A DNA stretch of 9,607 nt. It comes from an uncultured Lacinutrix sp. GTDB lineage: Bacteria; Bacteroidota; Bacteroidia; Flavobacteriales; Flavobacteriaceae. Where the stretch lies: contig CALGIH010000344.1 of assembly GCA_937916035.1 (NCBI GenBank), forward strand, positions 1 through 9,607. Direction: 5' to 3'. The translations under genes and the position numbers were made by a program. The notes beneath the pieces are model-generated. The model searched no databases. It saw only the letters and a program-made list of their open reading frames with translations, and was not told the origin of the DNA. This document shows positions 1-6,574 of this stretch, in pieces; position 1 is the first letter of the stretch; each line of letters begins with the position of its first letter.

Positions 1-105
1 GCATATTTAATAATTTAGCAATAAAGATCGTTAATATTAGTTTATGGCAGCAAATTCAATATTGATATAGTTTCACTATTTTTATACTCAAGCATAAAAA
101 CAAAA

Positions 106-123
106 TTCCCGTTTAGATGGGAA
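106..123 (+). other. Small hairpin in the leader of the 50-aa gene
   Basis: TTCCC (106-110) and GGGAA (119-123) can pair around an 8-nt loop, ending 6 nt before the ATG at 130. If transcribed it would sit in the 5' leader close to the ribosome-binding region. Five base pairs are few and may be chance. Confidence 0.25.
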
Positions 124-129
124 ATAAAT

Positions 130-282
130 ATGAAAAAACAGCTTTTTAAAATATTAGCAAAAGTTAATAAAACAATTCTTCCGAGCTTTACTAAACAACG
201 TTTAGATTTAAGCAAAGCATCAAAATTGCAAATGGCAGTATTTGGCTGGAGGTTATATATTACTAAAAGAGCTTTGGATTAA
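130..282 (+). CDS. Small basic conserved protein of unknown function (50 aa)
   Basis: An ATG at 130 opens 50 codons ending at TAA 280-282. The product starts MKKQLFKILAKVNKTILPSF and ends RLYITKRALD. It is strongly basic, with many Lys and Arg, and has no signal peptide, convincing membrane segment or catalytic motif. The middle 'LDLSKASKLQMAVFGWRLYI' could form a short helix with a hydrophobic patch. The start follows an A/T-rich leader (GGGAAATAAAT), normal for Bacteroidota. From memory, similar roughly 50-residue proteins occur widely in Flavobacteriaceae and are often auto-labelled 'SsrA-binding protein'. That label looks unsafe, because real SmpB has about 150 residues and an OB-fold that cannot fit here. 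I leave the function open. It is the only plus-strand gene and converges on the tRNA-Arg gene. The gene is likely real; its role is unknown. Confidence 0.72.
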   Translation: MKKQLFKILAKVNKTILPSFTKQRLDLSKASKLQMAVFGWRLYITKRALD

Positions 283-336
283 ATACAAAACACTTATATC
301 TATAAGGGTTGACTCACTTTAGTTGTCTTTCCTCAA

Positions 337-360
337 AACCCCTTCCGAAACTTCGGGGTT
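337..360. terminator. GC-rich hairpin after the 50-aa gene, possible terminator part
   Basis: AACCCC (337-342) can pair with GGGGTT (355-360). In an alternative register AACCC pairs with GGGTT and CGAA with TTCG, leaving a 4-nt bulge (CTTC). The hairpin lies 54 nt past the stop of the small plus-strand gene and next to a second, longer hairpin. On the plus strand it is followed by GAAAAAAG, not a T run, so on its own it is a weak terminator. It may act with the hairpin at 363-423 or as an RNA 3'-end stabiliser. Confidence 0.4.
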
Positions 361-362
361 GA

Positions 363-423
363 AAAAAGAAAAGCTATACTTACAATTCAAGCGAGCTTGA
401 TTTGACGTACAGCTTTTCTTTTT
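363..423. terminator. Long convergent intrinsic terminator between the 50-aa gene and tRNA-Arg
   Basis: A perfect 13-bp stem is formed by positions 363-375 (AAAAAGAAAAGCT) and 411-423 (AGCTTTTCTTTTT). The 35-nt loop holds a second inverted repeat, TCAAGC (387-392) and GCTTGA (395-400). The purine/pyrimidine arms give a T-rich 3' side on both strands, so it can terminate the plus-strand small gene and, from the other side, the tRNA-Arg transcript, whose 3' end is at 429. The stem and symmetry are seen directly; the terminator role is inferred. Confidence 0.65.
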
Positions 424-428
424 ATTCG

Positions 429-502
429 TGACCTCGAGAGGATTCGAACCTCCAACCATCAGAGCCGAAATCTGATATTCTATCCAGTTGAACTACGAGG
501 CC
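429..502 (-). tRNA. tRNA-Arg(TCG)
   Basis: The minus strand folds as a complete 74-nt cloverleaf. The acceptor arm GGCCTCG pairs with CGAGGTC (one G-U), with discriminator A at 429. The D arm is GTTC/GAAT with AACTGGAT in the loop. The anticodon stem is TCAGA/TCTGA around loop TTTCGGC, giving anticodon TCG (466-468), which reads arginine CGN codons, chiefly CGA. The T arm is GGAGG-TTCGAAT-CCTCT. No 3' CCA is encoded (ACG follows), so CCA must be added by the nucleotidyltransferase. The gene lies 126 nt downstream of yqeY on the same strand and ends just before the 363-423 hairpin. It could be read through from yqeY or have its own promoter. Confidence 0.95.
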
Positions 503-506
503 ATAA

Positions 507-526
507 ATTCCTGCGAAAGAAGGAAT
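507..526. repeat. Short palindrome 5' of tRNA-Arg, possibly an interspersed element
   Basis: ATTCCT (507-512) and AGGAAT (521-526) form a 6-bp stem around GCGAAAGA. From memory, palindromes of the form ATTCCTGCGAA..AGGAAT recur in intergenic regions of some flavobacterial genomes, so this may be a copy of such a repeat. Only one copy is in the window. It could also be a processing hairpin in the tRNA leader. Confidence 0.3.
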
Positions 527-572
527 CTTATTATTTAGCAAGACCTTTCAACTAGCTTCACTAGCTACCTTC

Positions 573-592
573 AAACAAAATTTATTTTGTTT
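573..592. other. AT-rich perfect inverted repeat downstream of yqeY
   Basis: AAACAAAA (573-580) and TTTTGTTT (585-592) form an 8-bp stem with loop TTTA, starting 36 nt past the yqeY stop. It lacks GC pairs and a clear T run on the minus strand, so it is at best a weak terminator or mRNA 3' structure. Confidence 0.25.
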
Positions 593-628
593 TCGGCAAT
601 TCTCAAGGCAACATTCTTTAAACTTATT

Positions 629-1078
629 TTAAGCCAATTTAGCTCGCACAATATTAGAAATCGTTTTTCCATCAGCTCGTCCTGCTAATTCTTTACTTAC
701 AACTCCCATAACTTTACCCATATCTTTCATACCTTCTGCTCCAAGCTCATCTATAGTCATTATAACTACTTTCTCAATTTCTTCTTCGCTCAGTGCTTCG
801 GGCAAAAATTGGCTGATTACTTCTGCTTCATCTATTTCTGGTAATGCTAAATCTTTTCTATCTTGTTCTAAATATATAGCAGCACTATCTTTACGTTGCT
901 TTACAAGTTTTTGTAAAATATTTAGCTCTTGCTCTTCGGTCAATTCTTCTTTAGCACCTGTTTCTGTTTGCGCTATAAGTATCGCAGATTTTACCGCCCT
1001 TAAAGCCGTTAGCGCAGTTTGATCTTTAGCTTTCATGGCAGTTTTTAAAGCTGTCATAATATCATCTTGTAAACTCAT
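629..1078 (-). CDS. yqeY: GatB/YqeY domain-containing protein
   Basis: The product has 149 residues, the usual length for the family, and begins MSLQDDIMTALKTAMKAKD. It is a soluble, helical, highly charged protein with no signal peptide. The N-terminal half (about 1-90) contains the family pattern 'KDQTALTALRAVKSAI', then 'LVKQRKDSAAIYLEQDRKDLA' as a long helical hairpin. The C-terminal part (about 95-149) has 'QFLPEALSEEEIEKVV', 'GMKDMGKVMGVV' and ends 'ADGKTISNIVRAKLA', matching the tail domain shared with GatB and the GatB-like part of some amidotransferases. That domain contacts tRNA in GatCAB, so tRNA-related work is suspected for YqeY, but its reaction is not established. It lies after the ftsZ terminator on the same strand; from memory the ftsZ-yqeY order is common in Bacteroidota. 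It should have its own promoter. The ATG start fits the family N-terminus. Confidence 0.93.
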   Translation of the reverse strand: MSLQDDIMTALKTAMKAKDQTALTALRAVKSAILIAQTETGAKEELTEEQELNILQKLVKQRKDSAAIYLEQDRKDLALPEIDEAEVISQFLPEALSEEEIEKVVIMTIDELGAEGMKDMGKVMGVVSKELAGRADGKTISNIVRAKLA

Positions 1079-1101
1079 TGTTGTTTGATTTTATAGAACC
1101 G

Positions 1102-1109
1102 CGAAGATA
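1102..1109 (-). promoter_or_regulatory. Weak candidate -7 element for yqeY
   Basis: On the minus strand TATCTTCG matches the Bacteroidota -7 consensus TAnnTTTG in all but one fixed base and ends 23 nt before the yqeY ATG. I see no clear TTG-type -33 element at the expected distance. A promoter is needed here because a strong terminator separates yqeY from ftsZ, but this exact site is a guess. Confidence 0.25.
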
Positions 1110-1154
1110 TAAAAAAGTGAGGAGTATATTGTTATTCACTTAATTTGTATGGAA

Positions 1155-1193
1155 TAAAAAAAACCCGAAAAATATATTAAAATTTTTCGGGTT
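1155..1193 (-). terminator. Intrinsic terminator after ftsZ (end of the dcw operon)
   Basis: A perfect 12-bp stem, AACCCGAAAAAT (1162-1173) with ATTTTTCGGGTT (1182-1193), has an 8-nt loop. Read on the minus strand it is followed at once by eight T residues (complement of A 1156-1163, partly in the stem). It starts 35 nt after the ftsZ stop. This is a classic rho-independent terminator closing the murD-to-ftsZ transcript. Confidence 0.88.
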
Positions 1194-1228
1194 GGGTAAC
1201 GAAGTAGTCACAAAAACTTGATTTGCTA

Positions 1229-3139
1229 TTAATCTACGTTGTCGTGTAAAAATGAATTATTACTTCGTAATTGCATGTCATCATTATCATCAAGTCCTAG
1301 TGATATTCGTGATGCGTTATTTTCAGATGAATGTTGAGCTTGCTCTAAGTTGACACCTTGTCTTTTATAAGCAGGCTCCTTCTCAATATCATCAATTTTT
1401 GAATTGTTGAATTTATAATTGAATTCTTTCATTTTTTGACGTCTCTCATTTGCTCTTTCTTTAAGAATTTCTGAGATAGGACTGTTCATTGGGTCTAATT
1501 CTTCTGCTGTTTCTTGTGTTTTAGTTTCTTTAACTACTTTCTTTTCAAACACAATATCTTCTTCCGTTTTAACTAAAACTTCAGTTTTCTCCTTTTTGTT
1601 TTCATTAATCGAAGATTCTAGCATCACATAATCGTCCAAAGCATAACGTTTTTCACCATCTTCACTGGCTTCAGTAACTGTTATTAGTTCTATATAATCA
1701 TTTACTTTTATGTCTTTAACGTCCTCACTTTCATCCAAACTAAACATGACCTTTTTTTCTTTTTTATCAGATTTTTCCTCAATGGAAACCGGTTTTGATA
1801 ACGGAAGGTCAAACGTTAGCATTATTTGTTCTTCTTCTTGAACATCTTCTTTTGGTTCTTCTGCAACAGGTTTTATTTCATTGATAACAAATTCGTCTTC
1901 AGAAACATTCGCAAGAACTTCATCATAAATAACATTCATGTTTTTTAATAATTCAGTTGTAGAAATCAAATCCATTTCTGGTAAAGCTTTCTCATCTAAA
2001 TCAAGATTATGAACTATTTTTTCTTCTTTCTTTTCTAAAATAATATCAGGTCTTATAATAGCAGGATCTCTATCTTTAGACAAATCTTGTCCAGTTTGAT
2101 CATCTTCTAAAGAATGTACTACTTTTTTTACCTCAGTATTTGAAATTTCATCTTGTTGGTCAACATTAAAACCAGTTGCAATGATCGTTACAGAAACAGA
2201 TTCTTGTAAAGATTCATCTTCACCAACTCCCATTATTATATTCGCACCATAACCAGCTTCGGCTTGAATATGATCGTTAATTTCACCTATTTCATCAATC
2301 GTAATTTCCTTAGAACCAGAAACGATAAGCAACAATACGTTTTTAGCTCCACTAATTTTATTATCATTTAATAATGGCGAATCCAATGCCCTCATAATAG
2401 CTTCAGTTGCACGATTTGTTCCAGATGCAGTTGAAGACCCCATGATTGCTGTTCCGCTATTACTCAATACTGTTTTAGCATCACGTAAATCGATGTTTTG
2501 AGTATAGTGATGTGTGATTACCTCAGCAATACCTCTTGATGCTGTTGATAATACCTCATCAGCTTTAGAAAATCCAGCTTTAAAACCAAGGTTACCATAT
2601 ACTTCACGAAGTTTGTTGTTATTGATTACAACCAATGAATCAACATGTTGACGAAGGGTTTCAATGCCTTTTTGAGCTTGAGCAATTCTAATTTTACCTT
2701 CAAATTGAAATGGCATTGTGACAATTCCTACAGTAAGAATATCCATTTCCTTAGCAACTCTTGCAATTACAGGAGCAGCACCTGTTCCAGTACCTCCTCC
2801 CATTCCAGCTGTAATAAATACCATTTTTGTATTGGTATCCAACATGCTTCTAATTTCTTCAATACTCTCATTAGCTGCTTGCTCACCAACTTCTGGGTTT
2901 GCACCTGCTCCTAATCCTTCGGTTAAATTTACGCCTAGTTGAATTTTGTTAGGTACGCCACTATTTTGTAGTGCTTGTGCATCTGTATTACAGATTACAA
3001 AGTCTACGCCTTTAATCCCTTGCTGGAACATGTGATTGATGGCATTACTTCCTCCTCCTCCTACACCAATAACCTTGATGACATTGGATTGATTTTTTGG
3101 TAAATCGAAGGTGATTCCAAAATCTTTGTTGCTACTCAT
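1229..3139 (-). CDS. ftsZ: Cell division protein FtsZ, long-linker form
   Basis: FtsZ is the tubulin-like GTPase that polymerises into the division ring. Residues about 20-325 are the globular domain: GGGGSN at 27-32, the tubulin signature GGGTGTG at 114-120, the T7-loop NIDLRDAKT at 215-223 with Asp217 and Asp220 in the positions that complete the neighbouring subunit's GTPase site, and IIATGF at 319-324. The domain is complete. The product has 636 residues against about 380 in E. coli or B. subtilis. The extra length is a roughly 290-residue, very acidic linker (about 325-615), likely disordered, with a Lys/Arg-rich segment ILKERANERRQKMKEF (558-573) and EPAYKRQGV (588-596). The tail DMQLRSNNSFLHDNVD replaces the usual DxPxFLR-type peptide that binds FtsA; from memory this tail is typical of flavobacteria. 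The ATG start lies 44 nt after ftsA, and the gene ends at a strong terminator. Confidence 0.98.
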   Translation of the reverse strand: MSSNKDFGITFDLPKNQSNVIKVIGVGGGGSNAINHMFQQGIKGVDFVICNTDAQALQNSGVPNKIQLGVNLTEGLGAGANPEVGEQAANESIEEIRSMLDTNTKMVFITAGMGGGTGTGAAPVIARVAKEMDILTVGIVTMPFQFEGKIRIAQAQKGIETLRQHVDSLVVINNNKLREVYGNLGFKAGFSKADEVLSTASRGIAEVITHHYTQNIDLRDAKTVLSNSGTAIMGSSTASGTNRATEAIMRALDSPLLNDNKISGAKNVLLLIVSGSKEITIDEIGEINDHIQAEAGYGANIIMGVGEDESLQESVSVTIIATGFNVDQQDEISNTEVKKVVHSLEDDQTGQDLSKDRDPAIIRPDIILEKKEEKIVHNLDLDEKALPEMDLISTTELLKNMNVIYDEVLANVSEDEFVINEIKPVAEEPKEDVQEEEQIMLTFDLPLSKPVSIEEKSDKKEKKVMFSLDESEDVKDIKVNDYIELITVTEASEDGEKRYALDDYVMLESSINENKKEKTEVLVKTEEDIVFEKKVVKETKTQETAEELDPMNSPISEILKERANERRQKMKEFNYKFNNSKIDDIEKEPAYKRQGVNLEQAQHSSENNASRISLGLDDNDDMQLRSNNSFLHDNVD

Positions 3140-3177
3140 ATAATTAGTTTTACTGGATTTATAATTAATATTTTACT
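3140..3177. repeat. Imperfect direct repeat in the ftsZ leader
   Basis: ATAATTAGTTTTACT (3140-3154) and ATAATTAATATTTTACT (3161-3177) share ATAATTA and TTTTACT, differ only in the middle (G against ATA), and are separated by 6 nt. Together they fill nearly the whole ftsA-ftsZ gap. They may be a local duplication, a binding site, or an accident of AT-rich DNA. No match to the Bacteroidota TAnnTTTG promoter is visible here. Confidence 0.5.
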
Positions 3178-3183
3178 TTTTAT

Positions 3184-4509
3184 TTACTCTGCGTTATCTA
3201 AAAAATCTTTAACGCGTTCTGTTAGTTTATCTAAAAACGATTTACGCTCCCTCACAGGTTTTTCAATAACTTCTTCTTGCTCTGAATCATCCGAAATAAT
3301 ACTTTCTTCATATTCTTTTTGAGCTACTGCTTCTTGCTTACGTTTTTCTTGTCGCTTCAAGCCATCCATTACCAAACCAACTGCTGTTGCATATAGTGGA
3401 CTTGTAACTTCATCATCACTATCTCCTGCTAAGTGTTCATTTGGAAAACCTATTCTAGTATCCATTCCTGTGATGTACTCTACCAATTGCTTTAAATGAT
3501 TTAATTGGCTTCCTCCTCCAGTTAATACAATACCAGCAATAAGCTTTTTCTTTTGCTCTTCATGACCATAGTTTTTTATCTCAACGTAAACTTGTTCAAT
3601 AATTTCTACAACACGAGCGTGAATGATTTTAGATAAATTTTTGAGGGTTATTTCTTTAGGCTCTCTACCACGAAGTCCAGGAATAGAAACAATTTCGTTA
3701 TCCTTATTTTCTCCTGGCCATGCAGAACCAAATTTTATTTTTAATAGTTCAGCTTGCTTTTCTATGATTGAGCAACCTTCTTTTATATCTTCAGTGATGA
3801 CGTTACCTCCAAACGGAATTACAGCAGTGTGACGAATAATTCCATCTCTAAAAATTGCCAAGTCAGTGGTTCCACCTCCAATATCAATCAAGGCAACACC
3901 TGCATCTTTTTCATCTTGACTAAGTACAGCATTTGCTGATGCCAATGGCTCTAACGTAATACCTTCAAGCTCCAAACCTGCACTTTTCACGCAACGTCCA
4001 ATGTTTCTAATTGAGGATACTTGACCAACAACTACATGAAAATTAGCTTCTAATCGTCCACCATACATTCCAATAGGCTCTTTAACTTCGGCTTGACCAT
4101 CGACTTTAAATTCTTGTGGAAGCACATGAATAATTTCTTCACCAGGCAGCATTACCAATTTATGCACTTGATTGATTAAGCGATCAATATCGTCTTCATC
4201 AATTACTAAATCAGAATTTGTTCTTGTAATGTAATCACTATGCTGTAAACTTCTTATATGTTGTCCAGCAATACCAACTGTAACCTCTTCAATTTTTACA
4301 CCTGAAGCAGCTTCAGCCTCATGAACAGCCTGTTGAATAGATTGGATTGTTTGGGTAATATTATTTACCACACCACGATGTACTCCTAAGCTTTTGGCCT
4401 TACCAATACCAAGTATTTCTAATTTCCCATAGTTATTCTTACGCCCTACCATTGCCACAATTTTTGTGGTTCCAATGTCTAATCCAACTGAAATTTTATT
4501 GCCTTCCAT
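3184..4509 (-). CDS. ftsA: Cell division protein FtsA, actin-like membrane tether of FtsZ
   Basis: FtsA is an actin-family ATPase that links FtsZ filaments to the inner membrane and recruits later divisome proteins. The 441-residue product shows the phosphate-1 loop VGLDIGTTK (8-16), the SHS2 (1C) region around 80-165 (VTVGIAGQHIRS and following), phosphate-2 DIGGGTTD (209-216) and the adenosine motif LTGGGSQL (329-336). A charged stretch (about 385-422, rich in Glu and Lys) leads to a C-terminal amphipathic helix, SFLDKLTERVKDFLDN (424-439), which fits the membrane-targeting sequence. It is slightly longer than the usual 420 or so residues because of that charged spacer. The ATG at 4507-4509 lies 3 nt after the ftsQ stop, suggesting translational coupling. 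Its FtsZ partner here carries a non-canonical tail, so the contact surface may differ from E. coli. Confidence 0.97.
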   Translation of the reverse strand: MEGNKISVGLDIGTTKIVAMVGRKNNYGKLEILGIGKAKSLGVHRGVVNNITQTIQSIQQAVHEAEAASGVKIEEVTVGIAGQHIRSLQHSDYITRTNSDLVIDEDDIDRLINQVHKLVMLPGEEIIHVLPQEFKVDGQAEVKEPIGMYGGRLEANFHVVVGQVSSIRNIGRCVKSAGLELEGITLEPLASANAVLSQDEKDAGVALIDIGGGTTDLAIFRDGIIRHTAVIPFGGNVITEDIKEGCSIIEKQAELLKIKFGSAWPGENKDNEIVSIPGLRGREPKEITLKNLSKIIHARVVEIIEQVYVEIKNYGHEEQKKKLIAGIVLTGGGSQLNHLKQLVEYITGMDTRIGFPNEHLAGDSDDEVTSPLYATAVGLVMDGLKRQEKRKQEAVAQKEYEESIISDDSEQEEVIEKPVRERKSFLDKLTERVKDFLDNAE

Positions 4510-4512
4510 CGT

Positions 4513-5235
4513 TTATTTTTTTGTGCATACAACTTGATTATTAAACTGTAAACTCACTTTACTATAGGTGTTTAGCGTTTCATCTTTTTTTGCTTTTTGA
4601 TAAAATGCTTTCAGGTTGTTTATTTTTTTATCTAAATCGTTTAAATCTCCCAAAATAATCTCAAAATTAAATACTCTAGCTTTTAAACTGAGTGCTTGAT
4701 TTTGATCTTGATGAATTTCAACAATATGTGTTTTTAAAAATTCATCTTCATATATTTTACTCGCAACGGTGAAAATATTTGTCAAATTATTTTTCTCTAC
4801 AGAACCTGTTACAATTGGGACATGTGCCGTATAATTTGTTGACAAAGGCATAAACTGACCTTCATCATCAATATAATATGATGCATTTGTGCTCACCCTT
4901 GCAATAGGCTTGCGTTCAACAATGTCGGCTCGAACCTTACCATTAACGGCGAGATACACTTCTGCGGTTTTTATCATCGCATTAGATTTGAGCATATTTT
5001 CCAAACCATTCAAATCTAAAATTTCTTTAGGCACTTTCGTAACGTTTTCTCCATTTACTATTAACAATTTATTAACCATTTCATGGGTTATAAATAGATT
5101 GTTATCTCCCAAGAAATTTACTTGTAATTCTGTTGCTTTTTTTGCTTCATTTCTGCTTGATGAAAAGGCATACAAAAAGCACACTAACACTAGTAAAACA
5201 AATGCCTTTATGTAATTCCAATTAACTCGCAACAC
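4513..5235 (-). CDS. ftsQ: Cell division protein FtsQ/DivIB, GTG start
   Basis: FtsQ is a bitopic divisome protein linking early and late division proteins. The 240-residue product has a short cytoplasmic N-terminus, one membrane segment at about 9-24 (IKAFVLLVLVCFLYAF), a POTRA domain (about 37-107, from LQVNFLGDNNLFIT to VRADIVER) and an FtsQ beta domain starting at ERKPIARV and YYIDDEGQF (107-128), ending SLQFNNQVVCTKK. The start is GTG at 5233-5235. The codon directly upstream is an in-frame TAA, and the first in-frame ATG is residue 53, past the membrane segment, so GTG or the TTG right after it must be used. The gene overlaps the end of murC by 14 nt, implying coupled translation. No ddl or murB lies between murC and ftsQ, unlike in E. 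coli. Confidence 0.93.
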   Translation of the reverse strand: MLRVNWNYIKAFVLLVLVCFLYAFSSSRNEAKKATELQVNFLGDNNLFITHEMVNKLLIVNGENVTKVPKEILDLNGLENMLKSNAMIKTAEVYLAVNGKVRADIVERKPIARVSTNASYYIDDEGQFMPLSTNYTAHVPIVTGSVEKNNLTNIFTVASKIYEDEFLKTHIVEIHQDQNQALSLKARVFNFEIILGDLNDLDKKINNLKAFYQKAKKDETLNTYSKVSLQFNNQVVCTKK

Positions 5236-6574
5236 TTAAATTTTCTTTAATATTTTTTACTTCGTCTCCAATATCTCCAGCACCAATTGTCAAAATAATT
5301 TTGATATCGCTTTTATTAATTTCATTAACGATTTCAGATTTTGATATTAGCTTTTTATTGGAGTTGTTAATTTTATCTAATAGCCACTGAGAATTAACCC
5401 CTTCAATTGGCAATTCTCTAGCTGGATAAATTTCTAATAATAGGATACTATCAAATTTTTCTAAACTTGACGCAAATTCGTCGGCAAAATCTTTGGTTCT
5501 GCTAAATAAATGTGGTTGAAATATTGCCAATACTTTTTGATTTGGATACATTTCTCTTACAGCTTGATAGACTGCTTTAATTTCTTCTGGATGATGTGCA
5601 TAGTCATCAATAAATATAAGATCATCCGTTTTAATTTGATAGGTAAATCTTCGTTTGACACCTTTGTAAGATGCTAATGCGTTGGAAAGACTGTTTGGAG
5701 AGCAACCAAATTCTACAGCCATTGCCAACGCTATTAATGCATTCGACAAATTATGTCTACCAGGTAGGTTAAATTTTAAATTTTGAATATTTTGAGTAGG
5801 TGTTTTTACATCAAACACATACGTTCCGTTTTCTATTTTTATATTATGAGCTATATAATCAGCTTCCTCTTCAATAGCATAGGTAATACCATTTAAAGGC
5901 AGTCCTTTTTTTATAAAAAGTTTTCCTTCAGGTTTCAACTTTTTACTAAATGCAATGAATGATTCTTTTAAATGTTCTGCACTTCCATAAATATCAAGGT
6001 GATCAGCATCCATTGATGTTATGCAAGCATAATCTGGTGATAAGGTTAAGAATGAGCGATCAAATTCATCAGCTTCAACTACAGTTACTTTATTACCATT
6101 TTGTATTAAATTTGAATCATAATTCTCAGAAATCCCTCCTAAAAACGCAGTCATTTCAATATCACACTCATACAATAGATGACCTAAAATACTTGTTGTA
6201 GTTGTTTTGCCATGCGTTCCCGCAATAGCTAAACAAATAGTGTTTTTAGTAATTAATCCAAGTACTTCTGATCTTTTTAACACCTTAAAACCATTATCAA
6301 AAAAATAATTCAATTCCCCATGATCTTTCGATACTGCTGGAGTATAAATAATTAATGTTCCGTGGTTGTTAAAGTATTGCGCAGAAATATCATTAAGATC
6401 ATCTATAAAATGAATCTTTGCGCCTAAATTTTCAAGAGCATCAGTGATTTCCGTTTTTGTTTTGTCATAACCAGCCACGTTTTTATTTGCAGCCATAAAA
6501 TAGCGAGCAAGTGCACTCATGCCAATGCCTCCAATGCCAACAAAATAGACGTTATGTATCTGGTTTAAATTCAA
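5222..6574 (-). CDS. murC: UDP-N-acetylmuramate--L-alanine ligase MurC, TTG start
   Basis: MurC is the cytoplasmic ligase that uses ATP to add L-Ala to UDP-MurNAc, the first amino acid of the peptide stem. The 450-residue product is full length. Motifs in order: the N-terminal UDP-binding loop GIGGIGMS (13-20), the ATP P-loop GTHGKTTTT (119-127), EADEFD (167-172), the central-domain DADHLD (189-194), PGRHNLSNA (271-279), then DDYAHHP (323-329) and PHLFSRT (354-360) of the C-terminal domain, and GAGDI (431-435). The start is TTG at 6572-6574. Its TTGA overlaps the murG stop by 4 nt. No in-frame ATG lies upstream before a TGA, and the first internal Met (19) would destroy the UDP loop. The 3' end overlaps ftsQ by 14 nt. 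Confidence 0.97.
   Translation of the reverse strand: MNLNQIHNVYFVGIGGIGMSALARYFMAANKNVAGYDKTKTEITDALENLGAKIHFIDDLNDISAQYFNNHGTLIIYTPAVSKDHGELNYFFDNGFKVLKRSEVLGLITKNTICLAIAGTHGKTTTTSILGHLLYECDIEMTAFLGGISENYDSNLIQNGNKVTVVEADEFDRSFLTLSPDYACITSMDADHLDIYGSAEHLKESFIAFSKKLKPEGKLFIKKGLPLNGITYAIEEEADYIAHNIKIENGTYVFDVKTPTQNIQNLKFNLPGRHNLSNALIALAMAVEFGCSPNSLSNALASYKGVKRRFTYQIKTDDLIFIDDYAHHPEEIKAVYQAVREMYPNQKVLAIFQPHLFSRTKDFADEFASSLEKFDSILLLEIYPARELPIEGVNSQWLLDKINNSNKKLISKSEIVNEINKSDIKIILTIGAGDIGDEVKNIKENLSVAS

Noticed and set aside
3..65. Plus-strand frame open from the left edge to TGA at 63-65
   Set aside because: Twenty sense codons of AT-rich sequence with no recognisable motif cannot be told from chance; it could be the tail of an upstream gene but is not supported.
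283..502. tRNA-Arg as an attachment site of an integrated element
   Set aside because: No repeat of the tRNA 3' end and no integrase or phage-like gene appears in the window.
551..566. ACTAGCT direct repeat (551-557 and 560-566)
   Set aside because: Seven bases with a 2-nt spacer in AT-rich DNA is too little to claim an element or operator.
2645..2942. Two plus-strand open frames opposite ftsZ
   Set aside because: They lie antisense to the conserved FtsZ GTPase domain and have low-complexity Ser/Pro/Cys-rich products with no family pattern; they are shadows of ftsZ.
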